Below the pieces are notes generated by a model. It worked only from the letters and a program-made list of their open reading frames with translations, ran no database searches and was not told the DNA's origin. Made by a program: the position numbers and the translations under genes. From NCBI RefSeq assembly GCF_014117325.1, contig NZ_CP059732.1, positions 992,001-1,056,000 on the forward strand: a DNA stretch of 64,000 bases, given 5' to 3'. Below, in pieces: positions 42,193-52,319 of this stretch. Within the stretch, counting starts at the first letter, position 1. Each line of letters starts with the position of its first letter. The DNA comes from Spirosoma foliorum. GTDB taxonomy: Bacteria > Bacteroidota > Bacteroidia > Cytophagales > Spirosomataceae.

Positions 42193-44147
42193 ACCAATCC
42201 ATACTTATTGTTGAAGATCAGTTTATTGAAGCTAACGACCTGCGGTTAATGCTGCAAAAGGCGGGTTACCGGGTTACCGGTATCGCCCGTTCGGTTCCCA
42301 ATGCGCTGGAACTCATCGGGCAGGAAAAGCCGGATGTTGTGTTGCTGGATATTTTTCTGAAGGGTCCGCTGACCGGCATTGATCTGGCCAAACAATTAAA
42401 AGAGGATGCGATCCCGTTTATTTATCTCTCGGCCAACTCCACGGAGGATGTTTTGACGGCAGCCAAAGCGACCCAACCCGACGGTTTTTTAGTCAAACCC
42501 TTTCGGGAGAAAGATGTGCTGGTCACACTCGAAGTCGCTAAGTATCGGCATGAACATAGTCAGGAAGCCAGTTTCCGCCGGGGCGCTCAGCTCTTGAAAC
42601 AACTCACCAAACTGCTGGCAGAGCCCGTTGACTGGGAGCAGAAATTACTAAACATAGGGAAGGCGATTCAACCATTCATTCCCTTTGATTATATGGCGAC
42701 TGGCTTTGCCGAAGCCAATACAACTGCGTATACCGATCAGGGTTATCTGCGAATCGGTTTTGACGAATACCAGCTCGTGGGGCCAAACGAGCTAATGGTT
42801 ATGACGAATCTAAAGAGGCATGAACTGGCTGTATTGCAGGCAAAAACACCCATCGAAACCGAAGCAATCTGGTATGACGAGCACGGGTTTAAGCGAGCCT
42901 GTCAGTTACCGTCCATCCGAAAATTGATTGCCGATACGTTTTTGATGCGTTCTCACCTGGTGCTGCCGCTGGTTGTACCGAGTGGTGAACAGTTTAATTT
43001 CTCGTTTTATAGTCGTCGTCCAGATGCCTATCAGGAAGAACATAGTACCCTGTTTAGTCAATTAAAACCCGTACTGACCACGGCCATTGAAAACCGGCTG
43101 AATGCGAATCCCAAAACTTCGACTGTAATCTCCACTCCATCAACCGAGTCCATTTCTCAAGCGTCAGACAGTCTTTCCAGTCCGACTACATTCGAGGGTA
43201 TTGTGGGTAGTAGTCACTTGCTGTTGACGGTTTTCGATCATCTGTCGCTGGTTGCCCCTTCCGATACATCGGTCCTGATTTTGGGCGAGAGCGGGACTGG
43301 CAAAGAACGTATTGCGTCTACGATTCATAACCTCTCTCCCCGAAAACGCAAACCCCTCATTCGGGTCAACTGCGCTACCTTGCCCGTCAATCTGATTGAA
43401 TCTGAGCTATTTGGCCACGAAAAAGGATCATTCACGGGCGCCACCGAAAAGCGAATCGGCCGGTTTGAACAGGCTGACGGAGGGACAATCTTTCTGGACG
43501 AAATAGGGGAGATGCCGGTTGAGCTACAGGTTAAGTTGCTGCGGGTATTACAGGAAAAAGAGATTGAACGCATCGGGGGCCAGTCGTCCATTAAAATCAA
43601 CGTGCGCATTATTGCGGCCACCAACCGCAATCTGGAAAAAGAAGTAGCCGAGGGTCGTTTCCGGCTCGATCTGTATTATCGACTGAATGTTTTTCCCGTT
43701 TCGCTGCCACCGTTGCGGGATCGAAAAGAAGATATACCGGCTCTTGTTCAGCACTTTATCCGGCAGTATAATCAGAAAACGGGCAAGAAAATCACGGGGC
43801 TGTCGGCTCAGGCATTGAGTACGTTACAGTCGTACCACTGGCCGGGCAACATTCGGGAACTGGAACACCTGATTGAGCGAAGCGTGCTGCTCACAAAAGG
43901 AACGCTGATTGAGGAGGTAGGCTTGCTCAACATGGGTCAACCGACGGTATCAACGACGCCCGAAGAGCATCGGATCAAAACCATCGATGAAAATGAGCGG
44001 GATCATATCATTGCCGTACTCAAAAAATGCAATGGCCGTATCTGGGGCGCTGGCGGAGCCGCTGAAATGCTGAATGTTCCTCCCACAACCTTAAATTCTA
44101 AAATGAAAAAGCTAGGCATTCGCAAAGAGTATATGGACAATCATTAG
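42189..44147 (+). CDS. NtrC-like response regulator (receiver, GAF-like, sigma-54 AAA+, HTH)
   Basis: A 652-residue transcription activator. The receiver domain (1-120) has Asp54 (VVLLDIFL) as phospho-acceptor and Lys in LVKPF. A GAF-like region lies at about 130-310. The AAA+ domain (about 335-570) has Walker A GESGTGKE (366-373), the sigma-54 contact loop in the form GSFTGA (413-418) and Walker B with Asp437/Glu438 (FLDEIGE). The C-terminal Fis-type HTH is at about 610-650 ([20 protein letters not shown]). It should activate sigma-54 promoters with ATP hydrolysis. It is translationally coupled to the upstream kinase. Confidence 0.95.
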   Translation: MNQSILIVEDQFIEANDLRLMLQKAGYRVTGIARSVPNALELIGQEKPDVVLLDIFLKGPLTGIDLAKQLKEDAIPFIYLSANSTEDVLTAAKATQPDGFLVKPFREKDVLVTLEVAKYRHEHSQEASFRRGAQLLKQLTKLLAEPVDWEQKLLNIGKAIQPFIPFDYMATGFAEANTTAYTDQGYLRIGFDEYQLVGPNELMVMTNLKRHELAVLQAKTPIETEAIWYDEHGFKRACQLPSIRKLIADTFLMRSHLVLPLVVPSGEQFNFSFYSRRPDAYQEEHSTLFSQLKPVLTTAIENRLNANPKTSTVISTPSTESISQASDSLSSPTTFEGIVGSSHLLLTVFDHLSLVAPSDTSVLILGESGTGKERIASTIHNLSPRKRKPLIRVNCATLPVNLIESELFGHEKGSFTGATEKRIGRFEQADGGTIFLDEIGEMPVELQVKLLRVLQEKEIERIGGQSSIKINVRIIAATNRNLEKEVAEGRFRLDLYYRLNVFPVSLPPLRDRKEDIPALVQHFIRQYNQKTGKKITGLSAQALSTLQSYHWPGNIRELEHLIERSVLLTKGTLIEEVGLLNMGQPTVSTTPEEHRIKTIDENERDHIIAVLKKCNGRIWGAGGAAEMLNVPPTTLNSKMKKLGIRKEYMDNH

Positions 44148-44160
44148 ATATGAGAAACCA

Positions 44161-45063
44161 TTATGGAGTAAGTAAGCCGCTATCTGTCAGCCAATGGCGA
44201 ATGCGGCCAAACCATTCGTCGAATGTCGGAGTTTTGCCGAAACCGTGCTCCCCTTTTTGGTAGATATGCAAGTCGGCCGGAATACCATTTTGCAGGAGAG
44301 CTTCATAAAAGACCAGGCTATTTTTGACGGGAACCTTCGAATCGTCACTCGCATGCGTGAGGAAGGTTGGCGGTGTGGCTTTATCAACTTGTAATTCATT
44401 GGAATAGCGCTGAATTTGATCCGGTTTCGGCGATTTCCCCAGCAGGTTTTTGCGGGATTTGGCGCTACCGATTTCCGCGGACAGGCTAATGACCGGATAA
44501 ATCAGAATCATAAAATCCGGGCGGAGATTTACCGCTTCTGGATTGTCGATCACCGGCTGTTGAAAATGGGTTCCGGCTGTAGCTGCCAGATGACCGCCTG
44601 CCGAAAAACCCATAATTCCGACTCGTTTTGAATCAAGACCCCACTCAGTCGCGCGTTGGCGAATGATTTTCAGCGCCTGTTGGGCATCCTGCAACGGGCC
44701 AATGGACGGATCAATCATCGTTTTTTCGCTGGGTAGCCGATACTTCAATACAAAAGCCGCCACGCCTAGTTTGTTGAAAGCGTCGGCAATATCGAAGCCT
44801 TCCCGCTTCATTACCAGCGTTTCATAACCACCGCCAGGGCAGACAATCACAGCAGCACCAGTAACCTTTTCTTTGGATGGCAGAAAGATCGTGAGTGTCG
44901 GTTGGACAACGTTGGATACACTCTGGTCGGGTCGTTTGATTTCATGGACGTCCGATTGTTTTGCATTGGGTATTGGGCCAGTATATAAGGGGATTTCTTG
45001 TTGAGCCAGTCCGATGAGCGCAGACAGGCAGCAATAGCCGCTTAGCAATAGTTTTCGAATCAT
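44161..45063 (-). CDS. Secreted esterase, alpha/beta hydrolase fold
   Basis: A 300-residue exported protein with a signal peptide (cleavage near LIGLAQQ). The oxyanion motif CPGGGY (75-80) and nucleophile Ser154 in GFSAGG, plus an Asp region (HASDDSKVP) and a His region (KGEHGFG), match the BD-FAE/acetylxylan-esterase-like branch used on plant cell-wall sugars. It converges on the regulator gene at its 3' side and faces a glycosidase gene on the other strand, which supports a role in polysaccharide breakdown. Confidence 0.88.
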   Translation of the reverse strand: MIRKLLLSGYCCLSALIGLAQQEIPLYTGPIPNAKQSDVHEIKRPDQSVSNVVQPTLTIFLPSKEKVTGAAVIVCPGGGYETLVMKREGFDIADAFNKLGVAAFVLKYRLPSEKTMIDPSIGPLQDAQQALKIIRQRATEWGLDSKRVGIMGFSAGGHLAATAGTHFQQPVIDNPEAVNLRPDFMILIYPVISLSAEIGSAKSRKNLLGKSPKPDQIQRYSNELQVDKATPPTFLTHASDDSKVPVKNSLVFYEALLQNGIPADLHIYQKGEHGFGKTPTFDEWFGRIRHWLTDSGLLTP

Positions 45064-45345
45064 AAATAAGCCAGAGTCGTTGTTAAGATTTACAGTTCAC
45101 GGTTAGTAACAAGTCTATTTCGCAATTTAATCTGGAAGCATTTTTACGAGAAGAGTTACTGCATGAGCGTAGTCGATCAGGGCTATTTATCCGGCCAGAT
45201 GATTAACCAAAGTTGTTGCCGTTAGCAATAAAATAGAAAAACCGTTTAGCGCGTGGACGTGGAAAAACGGCAAGTTGACAATCAAAGTCGGAAGTTTACA
45301 GAAGAATCCATTAACAAACGGCTTTCTCGTCTATCAATAAGCGTT

Positions 45346-47772
45346 ATGAAAAGACTATTTTTAGCGTGCTGTCTCCTTGTTTCTTCGTTGGCATTCGGGC
45401 AACAACAACCAAGTCGAAACCGGCTTTTCGACTCGGACTGGCGATTTTTGAAGGACAGTACCGTCCAGGCTGAACAGCCTGCCTATAATGACGCCAATTG
45501 GCGAAAATTAGACCTACCTCACGACTGGAGCATGGAGGACTTGCCTAATCAGGTAACAGGACCGTTCTCCCAAGCAAGTGTTGGCGGTACGTCTACGGGC
45601 TATACGGTAGGCGGAATAGGCTGGTATCGAAAATCCTTTACGCTTAGTTCGTCGGAAAAAGGAAAGTCGGTTCTGATTCAGTTCGATGGGGTGTATACCG
45701 AGACGGATGTGTGGTTGAATGGCCACCACCTGGGCTATCATCCCTATGGTTATACACCTTTCAGTTATGATCTAACACCCTATTTGTCCCCATCAGGCAC
45801 TAAGAACGTGCTGGCTGTTCGGGTAAAAAATCTGGGCCAAAATAGCCGTTGGTATACCGGTTCGGGTATCTATCGACACGTCTGGTTAACGGTTGCCGAA
45901 TCCGTGCATATTGCCCCGCTAGGTATTTCCATCACTACTCCTCAGATTACCGAAAAATCAGCTCAGGTACAGCTTGTTGCGACGATTGACAATGCTAGTG
46001 GAAAGTCGATGCCGATTGTCTTGCAAACGCAATTAATTGCACCGAATGGTAAACCGGCAGGTACTGTGTCTCGGCAGACAGTAACCGTATCGGCTACCGG
46101 TCAAGCGGAGAGTAAACAGATGCTAAGGTTGGACAGTCCACAGCTATGGTCGCCCGAAACGCCCTACTTGTATAAAGCTAAGGTAGTCATCTGGCAAGGA
46201 ACGAAACGGCTGGATAGCGTAATGACTACGTTTGGTATTCGGTCGATTGAGTTTAGTGCTAGTCGAGGCTTTGTGCTGAATGGAAAACGGGTTTTATTGA
46301 AAGGTGGTTGCATTCATCACGATAACGGCCCGCTGGGAGCCGCAGCCATCGATCGGGCCGAAGAGCGAAAGATAGAACTGCTGAAAGCCAATGGGTTCAA
46401 CGCCATTCGTACTAGCCATAATCCGCCTTCCAGCGCTTTACTGGACGCCTGCGACCGCCTGGGCATGCTGGTTATCGACGAAGCGTTCGACATGTGGCAA
46501 CGTCCCAAAAAGCCACAGGATTACCATCGCTTTTTCGACACGTGGTGGCAGCGTGATTTAACTGCTATGATTCAACGCGACCGAAATCATCCGTCCATCA
46601 TTCTCTGGAGTATCGGGAACGAAATCAACGAGCGGGCTGATCCATCCGGGCTGGAGATCACGAAAAAACTGACGGATGAAGCGCATCGGTTAGATCCAAC
46701 ACGCCCAGTCACCGAAGCACTTTGTGTGTTTTGGGAGCATCCCAAAAAAGTCTGGGAAGATTCCGACAAGGCCTTTGCGATCCTGGATGTAGGCGGTTAT
46801 AACTACGAATGGAAGCACAACGAATCGGATCATCAGCGTCATCCCGAGCGGATTATCGTGGGTACTGAAACCTTTGCCAAAGAAGCGTTTGAAAACTGGC
46901 AGCAAGTCGAGAAACACCCCTATGTCATCGGCGATTTTGTCTGGACCGCCATGGATTACATGGGCGAGACGGCGATTGGCCATACGATTATTCAGCCGAA
47001 AGCGGATAAAGATAGTACAAAGGCGGTGTTACCCTGGCCCTGGTTCAATGCCTGGTGCGGTGATCTGGATTTGATTGGAAGTAAAAAGCCGCAATCCTAC
47101 TACCGCGATGTTGTCTGGCGAAACCGGCCAATCGCTATGGCTGTCCATAGTCCTATTCCCGACGGTATGAAAGAAACCGTCACCAATTGGGGTTGGCCTG
47201 ACGAACAGCAAAGTTGGTCCTGGGCAAGTACCGAAGGTAAACCACTTCAGGTACGGGTTTTCTCGCGCAGTCAGTCGGTCCGGCTGGAATTGAATGGCAA
47301 ACTCATTGGCGAGCAGCAAATTCCCGACAGCACTATCACGGCAACCTTCAGTGTTCCATACGATCCGGGCGTCTTAAAAGCGACTAGCTATGCTAACGGC
47401 AAGCCAACGGGCACTGTCGAATTGCGCACTGTGGGTAAACCGCACCACCTTCGTTTAACAGCCGACCGGACGGCTATAAACGCTAGTCGTAACGACCTGT
47501 CGTACGTAACGGTTGAAGTGCTGGACGAACAAGGTCAGGTGATTCCAACGGCGAATCTTCCTGTCACCTTCCAACTGGCAGGAGACGGCGAATTGGCGGG
47601 TGTGGCCAATGGAAATCCAACGGATTTGAGCAGTTTTCAACAAGCCCGAAAAACGACGTTCCGGGGTCGGTGTTTAGCCGTTGTTCGTCCAAAAGGATTG
47701 GCTGGAAGCGTCACACTAACAGCCAGTTCGCCCAATTTGCAATCGGGGCAGTTGATCATTAACGTACGCTAA
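45346..47772 (+). CDS. Glycoside hydrolase family 2 (beta-galactosidase-like)
   Basis: An 808-residue exported enzyme. The Met codon at 45346 is chosen because it begins a clear signal peptide (MKRLFLACCLLVSSLAFGQ); a longer frame from 45253 adds 31 residues without one. The sugar-binding jelly roll (about 20-190), Ig-like domain (about 195-295) and catalytic barrel (about 300-570) are in the GH2 order. The acid/base is Glu426 (SIGNEINE) and the likely nucleophile Glu508 (GTETFAKEAF). The C-terminal part has a DUF4982-type domain and a final Ig-like domain. It probably cleaves beta-galactosides or related plant glycans in the periplasm. Confidence 0.93.
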   Translation: MKRLFLACCLLVSSLAFGQQQPSRNRLFDSDWRFLKDSTVQAEQPAYNDANWRKLDLPHDWSMEDLPNQVTGPFSQASVGGTSTGYTVGGIGWYRKSFTLSSSEKGKSVLIQFDGVYTETDVWLNGHHLGYHPYGYTPFSYDLTPYLSPSGTKNVLAVRVKNLGQNSRWYTGSGIYRHVWLTVAESVHIAPLGISITTPQITEKSAQVQLVATIDNASGKSMPIVLQTQLIAPNGKPAGTVSRQTVTVSATGQAESKQMLRLDSPQLWSPETPYLYKAKVVIWQGTKRLDSVMTTFGIRSIEFSASRGFVLNGKRVLLKGGCIHHDNGPLGAAAIDRAEERKIELLKANGFNAIRTSHNPPSSALLDACDRLGMLVIDEAFDMWQRPKKPQDYHRFFDTWWQRDLTAMIQRDRNHPSIILWSIGNEINERADPSGLEITKKLTDEAHRLDPTRPVTEALCVFWEHPKKVWEDSDKAFAILDVGGYNYEWKHNESDHQRHPERIIVGTETFAKEAFENWQQVEKHPYVIGDFVWTAMDYMGETAIGHTIIQPKADKDSTKAVLPWPWFNAWCGDLDLIGSKKPQSYYRDVVWRNRPIAMAVHSPIPDGMKETVTNWGWPDEQQSWSWASTEGKPLQVRVFSRSQSVRLELNGKLIGEQQIPDSTITATFSVPYDPGVLKATSYANGKPTGTVELRTVGKPHHLRLTADRTAINASRNDLSYVTVEVLDEQGQVIPTANLPVTFQLAGDGELAGVANGNPTDLSSFQQARKTTFRGRCLAVVRPKGLAGSVTLTASSPNLQSGQLIINVR

Positions 47773-47782
47773 TCAGAATCAC

Positions 47783-48574
47783 TTATTTTGTTGCTTTAGC
47801 GGTTAGTAGCCACTCATAGGGGTTTATTGGCAAAGGAAGTCCGTTCGGCTGAATTTGCAGATACATCAGATGCAGATGTGTTGGCGAGCGGGTTTTGTAG
47901 GCATTGAACCCCGTTCGCCCCATTTCGGCGAGTTTTTCGCCGGCGTGAACCCACTGGCCCGGCGATACATCTACTTCGCTATTGTGTGCGTAATAAAATA
48001 GTCCGTGAAGCGTAGGGTCATACACCCAAATCCAATTTCCGCCCCGATACTCGGAACCGGGTTTCCAATCAGTTTCGATGGCTAATACCAGCCCTCGACT
48101 CATGGCTAGTATGTCTACAGGTTTGCTTGTTCGATCGTCGATATTGTCCTGATTACGATCGCTGATAAAAATATCCTGTGCTGGATGGCTTCCCCGCACG
48201 TTATAATCAAACAGGTCAAAGCCATTGCCCCGATAACCTTCGCCGTGCGAACCGCCAATGGCACTACTCGAATAACCGCGTATGGGAAACGAAAAATATT
48301 GCCCCGTTCGGCGCAGACTGTCGCGCTGGAGCGAATCCTGCTTATAACTCTCCATACTCCGAAACCGAGCTTGCAGGTTGTTCATAATGCTACTGAACTG
48401 AAGCCGTGCGGAATCAGGTGTAATGGATTGCTCTCGAATTTGTGTGTATAAGGTCTGGAACTGTTGGCAATAGGTATACAATGTGGGTTCGTCTGTGTTG
48501 CTGCTAACAACCTGCGATGAAGCGGCATTGAGCCCCCCAATTAATAATGCCCCTACAATGCCCAGTACTCGCAT
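47783..48574 (-). CDS. M23 (LytM)-family peptidase-like protein
   Basis: A 263-residue exported protein. The Met codon at 48572-48574 gives a signal peptide (MRVLGIVGALLIGGLNAASS); a frame from 48685 would add 37 unlikely residues. After a helical region (about 30-90) comes an M23-type domain with the zinc-ligand motifs SHPAQD (H-x3-D) and HLHL (HxH), and WVHAGEKLAEMG between. M23 enzymes cut peptidoglycan cross-links or act as adaptors; the metal-ligand pattern suggests it is active. It converges with the GH2 gene with a gap of 10 bp. Confidence 0.87.
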   Translation of the reverse strand: MRVLGIVGALLIGGLNAASSQVVSSNTDEPTLYTYCQQFQTLYTQIREQSITPDSARLQFSSIMNNLQARFRSMESYKQDSLQRDSLRRTGQYFSFPIRGYSSSAIGGSHGEGYRGNGFDLFDYNVRGSHPAQDIFISDRNQDNIDDRTSKPVDILAMSRGLVLAIETDWKPGSEYRGGNWIWVYDPTLHGLFYYAHNSEVDVSPGQWVHAGEKLAEMGRTGFNAYKTRSPTHLHLMYLQIQPNGLPLPINPYEWLLTAKATK

Positions 48575-48795
48575 GAACGAAATTACGTCAATCTTCACTA
48601 CGCTAATTTTTCGATTAAGTGGCCAAAAATACACAAAGTCATGCGACAGGCCTATGAAAAGATGACTCAAACTAGACAGAAGCATTGATCATCTGGATAG
48701 AATACATTAACCGAAAGAGACAGAATTTTACATGTAAAGTCACCAGATAACTACATCTGCAAAGTTATTGGGCTTAGTGAAAAAATATTTTTTAC

Positions 48796-48845
48796 CGACA
48801 CAGGAAAAATCTCAAATTCATTTGGAAATAAATTTTATTGTGTCG
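48796..48845 (+). promoter_or_regulatory. Possible 5' UTR stem before the cold-shock gene
   Basis: CGACACA (48796-48802) is complementary to TGTGTCG (48839-48845), 26 bp before the start codon. A structured leader is common for cold-shock mRNAs, so this could be a temperature-dependent element, but the stem is short. Confidence 0.25.
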
Positions 48846-48871
48846 TTATTCGCCCAAATTTAAAACAAACA

Positions 48872-49063
48872 ATGCAAACAGGAACTGTAAAATTCTTTAA
48901 TGAAACCAAAGGGTTTGGCTTCATTAAACCCGATGAAGGTGGCGAAGATATTTTTGTACACGCTTCCGGTCTCATCGACCAAATCCGTGAAAACGACAAA
49001 GTTAAGTTCAATGTCGAGCGCGGTAAGAAAGGCCTAAACGCCGTTAACGTCGAAATAGCTTAA
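48872..49063 (+). CDS. Cold-shock domain protein
   Basis: A 63-residue CspA-family protein consisting of one cold-shock domain. The RNA-binding motifs RNP1 (KGFGFIKP, 13-20) and RNP2 (DIFVHAS, 26-32) are intact. It should bind single-stranded RNA and act as an RNA chaperone in the cytoplasm. It has a long A/T-rich leader (from about 48690) and a strong terminator directly behind it, so it is a single-gene unit. Confidence 0.97.
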   Translation: MQTGTVKFFNETKGFGFIKPDEGGEDIFVHASGLIDQIRENDKVKFNVERGKKGLNAVNVEIA

Positions 49064-49090
49064 TTGTAAGATATAAAGACAACCGTTGTA

Positions 49091-49120
49091 AAAAACATGC
49101 CAGATGGCATGTTTTTTTTT
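49091..49120 (+). terminator. Rho-independent terminator of the cold-shock gene
   Basis: ACATGCC (49095-49101) pairs with GGCATGT (49106-49112) around AGAT, followed by a T tract. Confidence 0.9.
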
Positions 49121-49175
49121 GCCCTGTCGGTTCGTAGAGCCATTTTTGTGGCCACAAACAAAGAGTCAGAAAGTG

Positions 49176-49302
49176 GTCAGGTATTGGCAAGGTTTAGTCA
49201 GAAGTAGTCAGGTGCTGTATGTGTAGAAACGCAATTATTGACAACGCTTGACCATTTTTGACAATATCTGACTACCTCCTGACCTGTTCTACAATACCTG
49301 AC
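49176..49302. repeat. Nested inverted repeats upstream of tex
   Basis: GTCAGGTATTG (49176-49186) pairs with CAATACCTGAC (49292-49302). Inside are GTAGTCAG (49204-49211) with CTGACTAC (49268-49275) and TGTAGAA (49222-49228) with TTCTACA (49287-49293). The words GTCA/TGAC recur about ten times in this stretch. It directly precedes the tex start at 49310 and may be regulatory. Confidence 0.45.
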
Positions 49303-49309
49303 AGTTCGT

Positions 49310-51470
49310 ATGACCCAATTGCCTGAACAACGTGTGGCTGCCCGACTCGGCCTCAATGCCCGGTCGGTAGCCGCTACGATCGAATTACTCAACGGCGGAG
49401 CGACCGTTCCCTTTATCGCCCGCTATCGAAAAGAAGCAACCGCTTCAACTACTGGTATACCGCTCGACGAAGTACAGATCGGCCAGATTAAGGAAACCTA
49501 CCAGAAGTTACTGGAACTTGACAAACGGCGGGAGGCTATTCTAAAGTCTATTGATGAACAGGGAAAGTTGACGACCGATCTACGCCGGAAAATCGAAGCG
49601 ACCGATTCGCTCATCGACCTCGAAGATCTTTACCTACCGTACAAACAGAAGCGGAAAACGCGGGCTATCATTGCCATTGAACGCGGGTTAGAGCCGCTTG
49701 CCAATGTGATTGTTGGCCAGCGGGAATCAAATCTCGAACGAGTCGCCCAACGTTACCTTTCTGACGCTGTTCCGACCGTGGCTGATGCCTTACAGGGCGC
49801 TCGCGATATTCTGGCCGAACGAATCAGTGAAGATGCTGATGCCCGACAACGCATTCGTAACTTATTCGAGCGAGAAGCCATTATTCGTTCGACGGTAAAA
49901 AAAGGGAAGGATATAGAAGGGATAAAATTTAAGGACTACTTCGATTTCGCTGAGCCGCTTCGACGGGTGCCTTCGCACCGATTGCTGGCGTTACGTAGGG
50001 GGAGAGGCTGAAGGTTTCTTGGCTGTAAGTATCGGGCCAGACGAAGACGCGGCTATAGAACGGCTTGAACGACAATTTGTGGCCGAACGGTCGGGGACGG
50101 CAGATTGCAAAGAACAGGTTTCGCTTGCCATTCGTGATGGCTACAAACGATTGCTTAAACCCTCACTCGAAACAGAGTTTGCGAACTTTTCCAAAGAAAA
50201 AGCGGATGCCGAAGCCATTCGGATCTTTGCCGATAACCTGCGTCAGTTGTTACTGAGTTCACCGTTAGGACAGCAACGCGTGCTGGCTATTGATCCGGGG
50301 TATCGAACAGGTTGCAAAACCGTTTGCCTGGATGCGCAGGGTAATTTGCTGACAGATACAGTCTTGTATCTGAGCCAGTCTGAAGGACAGCGGCAGCAAG
50401 CGGCCCAAACGGTGCAGAAACTGGTTAGCCAATATAAAATCGAGGCTATTGCCATTGGAAACGGTACCGCCGGACGTGAGACGGAGGAATTTGTGCAAGG
50501 GTTGAAATTAGCCACTGCCTCAGGCGAAACCCTGCCCATTTTCATGGTTAGCGAGCAGGGGGCATCTATCTATTCGGCGTCGGAAGTAGCTCGTAGTGAA
50601 TTTCCTGACCATGACGTTACGGTTCGGGGAGCTGTTAGCATCGGTCGCCGTCTTATGGACCCACTGGCCGAATTGGTAAAGATTGATCCTAAGTCAATCG
50701 GGGTTGGCCAATACCAGCACGATGTTGATCAAACCGATTTAAAAACCAGTCTGGATACCGTCGTTGAAAGTTGCGTAAACCAGGTGGGAGTGTCGTTAAA
50801 TACAGCCAGCGCATATCTGTTGCGCTACGTTTCGGGGCTCGGACCACAATTGGCTGGTAATATTGTTGCCTACCGGGCCGAGCATGGAGCCTTCACATCG
50901 CGCGATCAGCTCAAAAAAGTGCCTCGCCTTGGTCCGAAAGCGTTTGAGCAATGTGCAGGCTTTTTACGAATCGAAGGCGCTAAAAACCCACTGGACAATA
51001 GCGCGGTTCATCCCGAACGTTACGCCGTTGTCGAACGCATGGCTACCGATGTAGGCAGTACGGTTATCGACCTGATCCGTAAGGCCGATCTGCGTCAGCA
51101 AATCAAGACCGAACGCTACGTGACAAACGAGGTTGGCTTACCCACGCTACGCGATATTCTGACCGAATTGGCCAAGCCCGGACGCGATCCACGCGAACAA
51201 CTTTCGGTGTTTGAATACGATGCGCGCGTTCGATCCGTTGATGATTTACACGAGGGCATGGTACTGAATGGGGTCGTTACTAACATTACCGCCTTTGGTG
51301 CCTTTGTTGATATTGGCGTTAAGCAGGATGGTTTGGTGCACGTATCGCAATTAGCCAACCATTTTGTATCTGACCCTAAAACGGTTGTTAAAGTGTACCA
51401 GAAAGTAAAAGTTAAGGTCATGGAGGTCGATAAAGCTCGCAAACGCATTGCTTTATCCATGAAATTTTAA
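49310..51470 (+). CDS. tex: Tex-family RNA-binding transcription accessory protein, split by a one-base frameshift
   Basis: Two frames (49310-50011 and 50019-51470) together encode a Tex protein of about 719 residues. The first part has the N-terminal helical domain (FIARYRKEAT, LIDLEDLYLPYKQKRKTRA), and the second has the YqgF-like domain (LAIDPGYRTGCK), helix-hairpin-helix motifs (LKKVPRLGPKAFEQCAGFLR) and a C-terminal S1 domain (GVVTNITAFGAFVDIG). The break lies in a G5 run at 49998-50002; with G4 the reading RRGEAEGFLAVSIGPDED continues without loss. Tex is widely conserved and binds nucleic acid; it is usually intact, so a sequence error is likely, although a true mutation or frameshifting cannot be excluded. 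The GTCA-rich inverted repeats at 49176-49302 precede the start. Confidence 0.9.
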
Positions 51471-51492
51471 TAGGTTGCTAGTATCATTATTC

Positions 51493-51525
51493 AGCTCTAT
51501 ACGATTTTTAAAACCGTATAGAGCT
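51493..51525 (+). terminator. Hairpin after tex
   Basis: AGCTCTATACG (51493-51503) pairs with CGTATAGAGCT (51515-51525) around an A/T-rich loop of 11 nt. It is 22 bp after the tex stop and ahead of the next gene. Confidence 0.65.
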
Positions 51526-51552
51526 ACAACAAGAACCCTAATCCCATTCTGT

Positions 51553-52176
51553 ATGCAACTACGCTGGCTCCGGGAACAGTTATACCCCGTACTGCTGAGT
51601 GCCTACCTTTTGTCAACGCTTTCGGCCTGCGAAGCTCTTCGCTCCTCTGGCCCATCTGTCAGCCGTCGTCCATCATCGTCAAAACCGGTTGCCCGTCGAA
51701 CTCCAACGGGTAAAACTCCCGCTCGTCCCCCTTCTGTACCCGCAAAACCTGCCGGTAAAGTGGTTGATGTGCGTACATACGAAGATCGGTACGTGCCTGA
51801 AGTGGTCAAGATTGCACGTACCTATACGGGTACACCTTATCGCTCAGGTGGCAACACAACGGATGGGATCGACTGTTCGGGCCTGGTATACGCAGTTTTT
51901 AACACGGTGGGTTTGAAAATGCCCCGGATTTCGTGGCAGCAGTCGGAAGTGGGGCATGAAGTAGAGGTCAATGAAATTTTGCCCGGCGATCTAATTTTCT
52001 TCGTGCCGGACAAAGGGCAAGCTGGCTATGTGTCGCATACGGGTATTGTAACAGAGGTGAATGGTGCACAAAATATCCGATTCATTCATGCCTCATCATC
52101 GCGTGGTGTTCGAGAGGATAATCTGTATACGGACTATTTTAAAGGTCGTTTTGTGAAAGCGTTGCGCCCGTTTTGA
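51553..52176 (+). CDS. NlpC/P60-family (C40) peptidase lipoprotein
   Basis: A 207-residue lipoprotein. The Met codon at 51553 starts a lipoprotein signal (YLLSTLSAC); the longer frame from 51475 runs through the tex hairpin. After a Ser/Pro/Arg-rich linker (about 30-80) comes the C40 domain with Cys108 (GIDCSGLVYAVF), His in YVSHTGIV and a third polar residue in RFIHASSSRGV. These enzymes cleave cell-wall peptides at gamma-D-Glu-containing bonds. A REP-like element and a terminator follow. Confidence 0.92.
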   Translation: MQLRWLREQLYPVLLSAYLLSTLSACEALRSSGPSVSRRPSSSKPVARRTPTGKTPARPPSVPAKPAGKVVDVRTYEDRYVPEVVKIARTYTGTPYRSGGNTTDGIDCSGLVYAVFNTVGLKMPRISWQQSEVGHEVEVNEILPGDLIFFVPDKGQAGYVSHTGIVTEVNGAQNIRFIHASSSRGVREDNLYTDYFKGRFVKALRPF

Positions 52177-52270
52177 TTTTTCTTTTTGTCATTCCGACGA
52201 TAGGAGGAATCTCAAATCTCATTAATTAAGCTTGAGATTCCTCCTATCGTCGGAATGACAAAAAGAAAAA
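52177..52270. repeat. REP-like palindromic element, copy B
   Basis: Perfect 39-nt arms (52177-52215 and 52232-52270) around a 16-nt loop; the core starts GTCATTCCGACGATAGGAGG. It shares the core of the element at 35361-35432. It begins directly after the stop of the NlpC/P60 gene and may serve as its terminator. Confidence 0.85.
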
Positions 52271-52272
52271 CG

Positions 52273-52300
52273 AAAAACCGCCTTCGGGGCGGTTTTTTTT
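52273..52300 (+). terminator. Rho-independent terminator
   Basis: ACCGCC pairs with GGCGGT around TTCGG, with A residues before and eight T residues after (to 52300). Confidence 0.9.
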
Positions 52301-52319
52301 ATGAGTTGTAGAGAGGTAA

